From Deltaproteobacteria bacterium RBG_16_64_85 (lineage in GTDB: Bacteria > Desulfobacterota > Deferrimicrobia > Deferrimicrobiales > Deferrimicrobiaceae), in NCBI GenBank assembly GCA_001798885.1, contig MGQW01000092.1, positions 1 to 64,000 on the forward strand: a DNA stretch of 64,000 nt, written 5' to 3'. How positions within the stretch are numbered: position 1 is the first letter of the stretch; every line of letters starts with the position of its first letter. Position numbers and translations under genes: made by a program. Of this stretch, positions 61,759 through 64,000 are shown in pieces. The notes below the pieces were generated by a model. The model was not told where the DNA came from. It worked only from the letters and a program-made list of their open reading frames with translations, and searched no databases.

Positions 61759-62943
61759 TTACCGGAAGCCCCCCATCCCTGGCGGACTTCCTCCCCCTGT
61801 CGCACCCTGGTTCTTCCGGATTTCTGCGACGATGAGGGCGTCTCCCGCCTTCAGGTTCCCGTCCACGAGCTGGGTAAATGTCCCGTCGCTGGTCCCGGTC
61901 TTTACACGGACCGCCTCGGGCTTCCCGTCCTTGCCGACGACGTAGACGCGTGCCCCCGCAGGCTCCTTTTCCCCCTCGGTTTTTTTCTTCTCCGTGGAAG
62001 GCCGGTACCGAAGGGCGGCGTTGGGGATCTTCAAAACGTCCTTGAAGTCCCGGATCCGGATCGACACGTTGGCGGTCATCCCGGGCTTGAGCGAGAGGTC
62101 CTTGTTGTCCACCTGGATGACGACGTCGTACGTCACGACGTTCTGCGTCACGATCGGCGAGTTCCGTACCTGGATGACCGTGCCGGCGAAGGACTTCCCG
62201 GGATACGCGTCCACGGTGAAAGTGGCCTCCTGCCCGGCCTTCGTCCTGCCGATGTCGGACTCGTCGACGTTGGTGTCGATCTGCATCTTCGTCAAGTCCT
62301 GCGCGATGGTGAAGAGAGTCGGGGTCTGGAAGCTGGCCGCCACCGTCTGGCCGACGTCCACGTTCCGGGAGATCACGATCCCGTCGACCGGGGAGACGAT
62401 CGTCGTGTATCGGAGGTTCGTTTCCGCGACGGAGAGCGCCCCCCTGGTCTGATCGAGCTGGGCCTCCGCGCTTTTCTGCTGCGACGCCGCGGAATCGTAC
62501 GCCGTCTCCGCAGCGTCGACGTCCGCCTGTGCCACGTACCCGTCCTTGATGAGCTCCTGGTTCCGCCTCAAGGTCCGCAAGGCATCCGCCGTGACGATCT
62601 TCGCCTTCTCCACCACGGCGGTTGCGTTCGCCACGCTCCCCCTGGCCTGGACGACCGACGCTTCGAAGATCTGGGGGTCGATCTTCGCGATCACCTCCCC
62701 CTTTCGCACGCGGGAGTTGAAATCCGCGTAGATTTGCTGGATCGTCCCCGACACCTGGCTCCCCACCTGCACGGTGGTCACGGCATTGATGTTCCCCGTC
62801 GCGGAAACGGTGTCGGAGATTTCTCCCTTCTCCACCTTCACGGTCCGGTACGGGGGAGCCTTTCCATTGCTTCCCGCGAAGTAGAAATAACCTGCAGCGC
62901 CGAGCACTGCGACCACGAGGGCGGCGATGAGGATACGCTTCAT
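61759..62943 (-). CDS. MacA-like periplasmic adaptor subunit
   Basis: 394 aa. N-terminal membrane anchor (about 4-22), lipoyl/barrel-sandwich halves (VGSQVSGTIQQIYADFN and VDGIVISRNVDVGQTV) around a helical hairpin (about 95-175), then beta-barrel and membrane-proximal domains. A Gly/Pro/Met-rich tail ends the protein. Links the ABC pair to the TolC-type channel. ATGA overlap with the channel gene. Confidence 0.93.
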   Translation of the reverse strand: MKRILIAALVVAVLGAAGYFYFAGSNGKAPPYRTVKVEKGEISDTVSATGNINAVTTVQVGSQVSGTIQQIYADFNSRVRKGEVIAKIDPQIFEASVVQARGSVANATAVVEKAKIVTADALRTLRRNQELIKDGYVAQADVDAAETAYDSAASQQKSAEAQLDQTRGALSVAETNLRYTTIVSPVDGIVISRNVDVGQTVAASFQTPTLFTIAQDLTKMQIDTNVDESDIGRTKAGQEATFTVDAYPGKSFAGTVIQVRNSPIVTQNVVTYDVVIQVDNKDLSLKPGMTANVSIRIRDFKDVLKIPNAALRYRPSTEKKKTEGEKEPAGARVYVVGKDGKPEAVRVKTGTSDGTFTQLVDGNLKAGDALIVAEIRKNQGATGGGSPPGMGGFR

Positions 62944-64000
62944 CGGAGTTCCTTCCAGGCCAGGGTTTCGATTTCGTTATCCTCGATCCGGATTCCGTGC
63001 CGCTCGAGGAGTTCGCCGGTGCTCTTCCAGAACTGGGTGATGGCGACCTGGAAGTCGGACCGGGCGCCGGAGAGGCCCTCCCGGGCAACGGTCAGGTCCG
63101 ATTCCACTTGCAGGATGTCCTTGGTGGTGGCCAACCCCAGCTTGCCCCGTTTCACGTAGGAGTCGAAACGCGCTTCCGCCAGCTCCACCCCGCGCGTGGT
63201 GACGCCGATCTGCTTTTCACGGGTCTCCAGGTTGCGGATCGCGGAGCGGACATCCAGGCCCGCGACCTCTTCCAGGCTTTGGATCTGTACCCTGGACTGG
63301 CCGGCCTGCAGGCGGTTTTTCGCCAGATCGGCCTCCGCGACGTCGTTCCCCAGCGGGTAGGACAGCTCGAGACCGATCGACCACGAAGGGGACTTCCCGG
63401 ACTTCAAGTCGTCGATCGCGTTCCCGTAATCGGGTGCCAGCCCGGTGAGTCCCGCGCTCCCTTTGAGAGAGAGGGATGGGAGCAGGAGGTTCCTGCCGAC
63501 CTTTGCGCTGAACTCCTGGCTCTTCAGGCTGGTCCTCGCCTGCTGGAGGTCGGGCCGCATCGAGAGCGCTTTCCGGACCGCATTTTCCTCCGACCGGTCG
63601 ATCGCCGCTTCGGGGAAGGACCGGGAAAGGACCAGCTCTGTATGGGGTGGCAGGTGGAGCAGCACGAGAAGCTTGTCCGCCTCGTCGAGGGCGTTTTTCT
63701 CCGCATCCAGAAGGTCTTTTTCCCGCTGGGCGACCCCGAGCTGGGAATCTAGCAGCTCGACGGACGCCAGCACGCCCGCTCGTACCCGGGCTTCGTTGCC
63801 GGCGTGGATTTCCCGCGCCAGGGCCAGGGAAGCCCTGCGCGTCTGCAGATTATCACGCGCCTTGATCACGGCGTAGTACTGGTCCCGCGTGTTCCCGGCA
63901 ACGGAAAGTGCTTGCGCGCGCCAGCCGGCCAGTGCCGATTCCGTCGCGAAGGAGGCCACCGTGATTCCCCGTTCCGTGACCTCCCTGCCGAGCCCCTGAA
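62940..64000 (-). CDS. TolC family outer-membrane efflux protein (5' end outside window)
   Basis: At least 353 C-terminal residues; the frame is open to the right edge. Long amphipathic helices with Ala/Leu heptads and TolC-type features: ARVRAGVLASVELLDSQ, VGRNLLLPSLSLKGSAG, SIGLELSYPLGND and AEARFDSYVKRGKLGLATTKDILQ. First gene of a channel-adaptor-ATPase-permease export operon; cargo unknown. Confidence 0.9.
   Translation of the reverse strand, partial: QGLGREVTERGITVASFATESALAGWRAQALSVAGNTRDQYYAVIKARDNLQTRRASLALAREIHAGNEARVRAGVLASVELLDSQLGVAQREKDLLDAEKNALDEADKLLVLLHLPPHTELVLSRSFPEAAIDRSEENAVRKALSMRPDLQQARTSLKSQEFSAKVGRNLLLPSLSLKGSAGLTGLAPDYGNAIDDLKSGKSPSWSIGLELSYPLGNDVAEADLAKNRLQAGQSRVQIQSLEEVAGLDVRSAIRNLETREKQIGVTTRGVELAEARFDSYVKRGKLGLATTKDILQVESDLTVAREGLSGARSDFQVAITQFWKSTGELLERHGIRIEDNEIETLAWKELR

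Overview
This window reads as a near-continuous run of housekeeping genes from a GC-rich, Gram-negative bacterium. The lipid A, Kdo and heptose genes, BamA, Lol, LptE, apolipoprotein N-acyltransferase and a TolC-type channel all require an outer membrane. The gene order (yceD-rpmF-plsX-fab, then rpiB-glyA-nrdR-rib-nusB; phoH-HD-ybeY-lnt-prfB-lysS-lol-bamA-lpx; yicC-gmk-rpoZ-relA) resembles what I know of Desulfuromonadales/Geobacter relatives. I therefore infer a deltaproteobacterial (Desulfobacterota/Desulfuromonadota-like) chromosome. No phage, CRISPR array, secretion island or plasmid gene was seen.

Layout. 1-4.9 kb, minus strand: amrB, gltX, glnS, tRNA-Gln, tRNA-Glu and a terminator, so both synthetases sit beside their tRNAs. 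4.9-22.5 kb, plus strand: a consensus-like promoter opens a very long run covering yceD, L32, fatty-acid synthesis (plsX, fabH, fabD, fabG, acpP, fabF), one-carbon, pentose and nucleotide genes (rpiB, glyA, comEB, nrdR), riboflavin (ribD, ribE, ribBA, ribH), nusB, leuS, lptE and holA. 22.5-24 kb, minus strand: rpsT and mazG, with a short plus-strand ORF between them. 24-55.7 kb, plus strand: a membrane protein of unknown function, a DUF4388 protein, phoH, an HD phosphodiesterase, ybeY, lnt, prfB (with its programmed frameshift), lysS, lolC/E, lolD, bamA and skp. It continues with the lipid A/Kdo/heptose block and yicC-gmk-rpoZ-relA/spoT-ridA. 55.7-64 kb is mixed: rpmB, a YdcF-like protein, purM-purN, a CinA-like protein, an exported protein, and a MacA/ABC/TolC-type export operon that runs off the right edge.

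The genes work together mainly in building the envelope. Acyl-ACP made by the fab genes feeds LpxA, LpxD and the late acyltransferase. MsbA flips the product, LptE and BamA assemble the outer membrane, and Lnt and Lol finish and release lipoproteins.

The least ordinary content is small and non-coding. A 162-bp miniature inverted-repeat element is inserted exactly at the ribD stop codon, and removing it on paper restores an in-frame TAA. A second, decayed copy of its 113-bp core lies inverted upstream of ribD. A different 99-bp palindromic element supplies the last codons of holA. I did not find a convincing multi-gene undescribed system. The nearest candidate is the uncharacterised membrane TPR/zinc-ribbon protein paired with a DUF4388 protein ahead of phoH.
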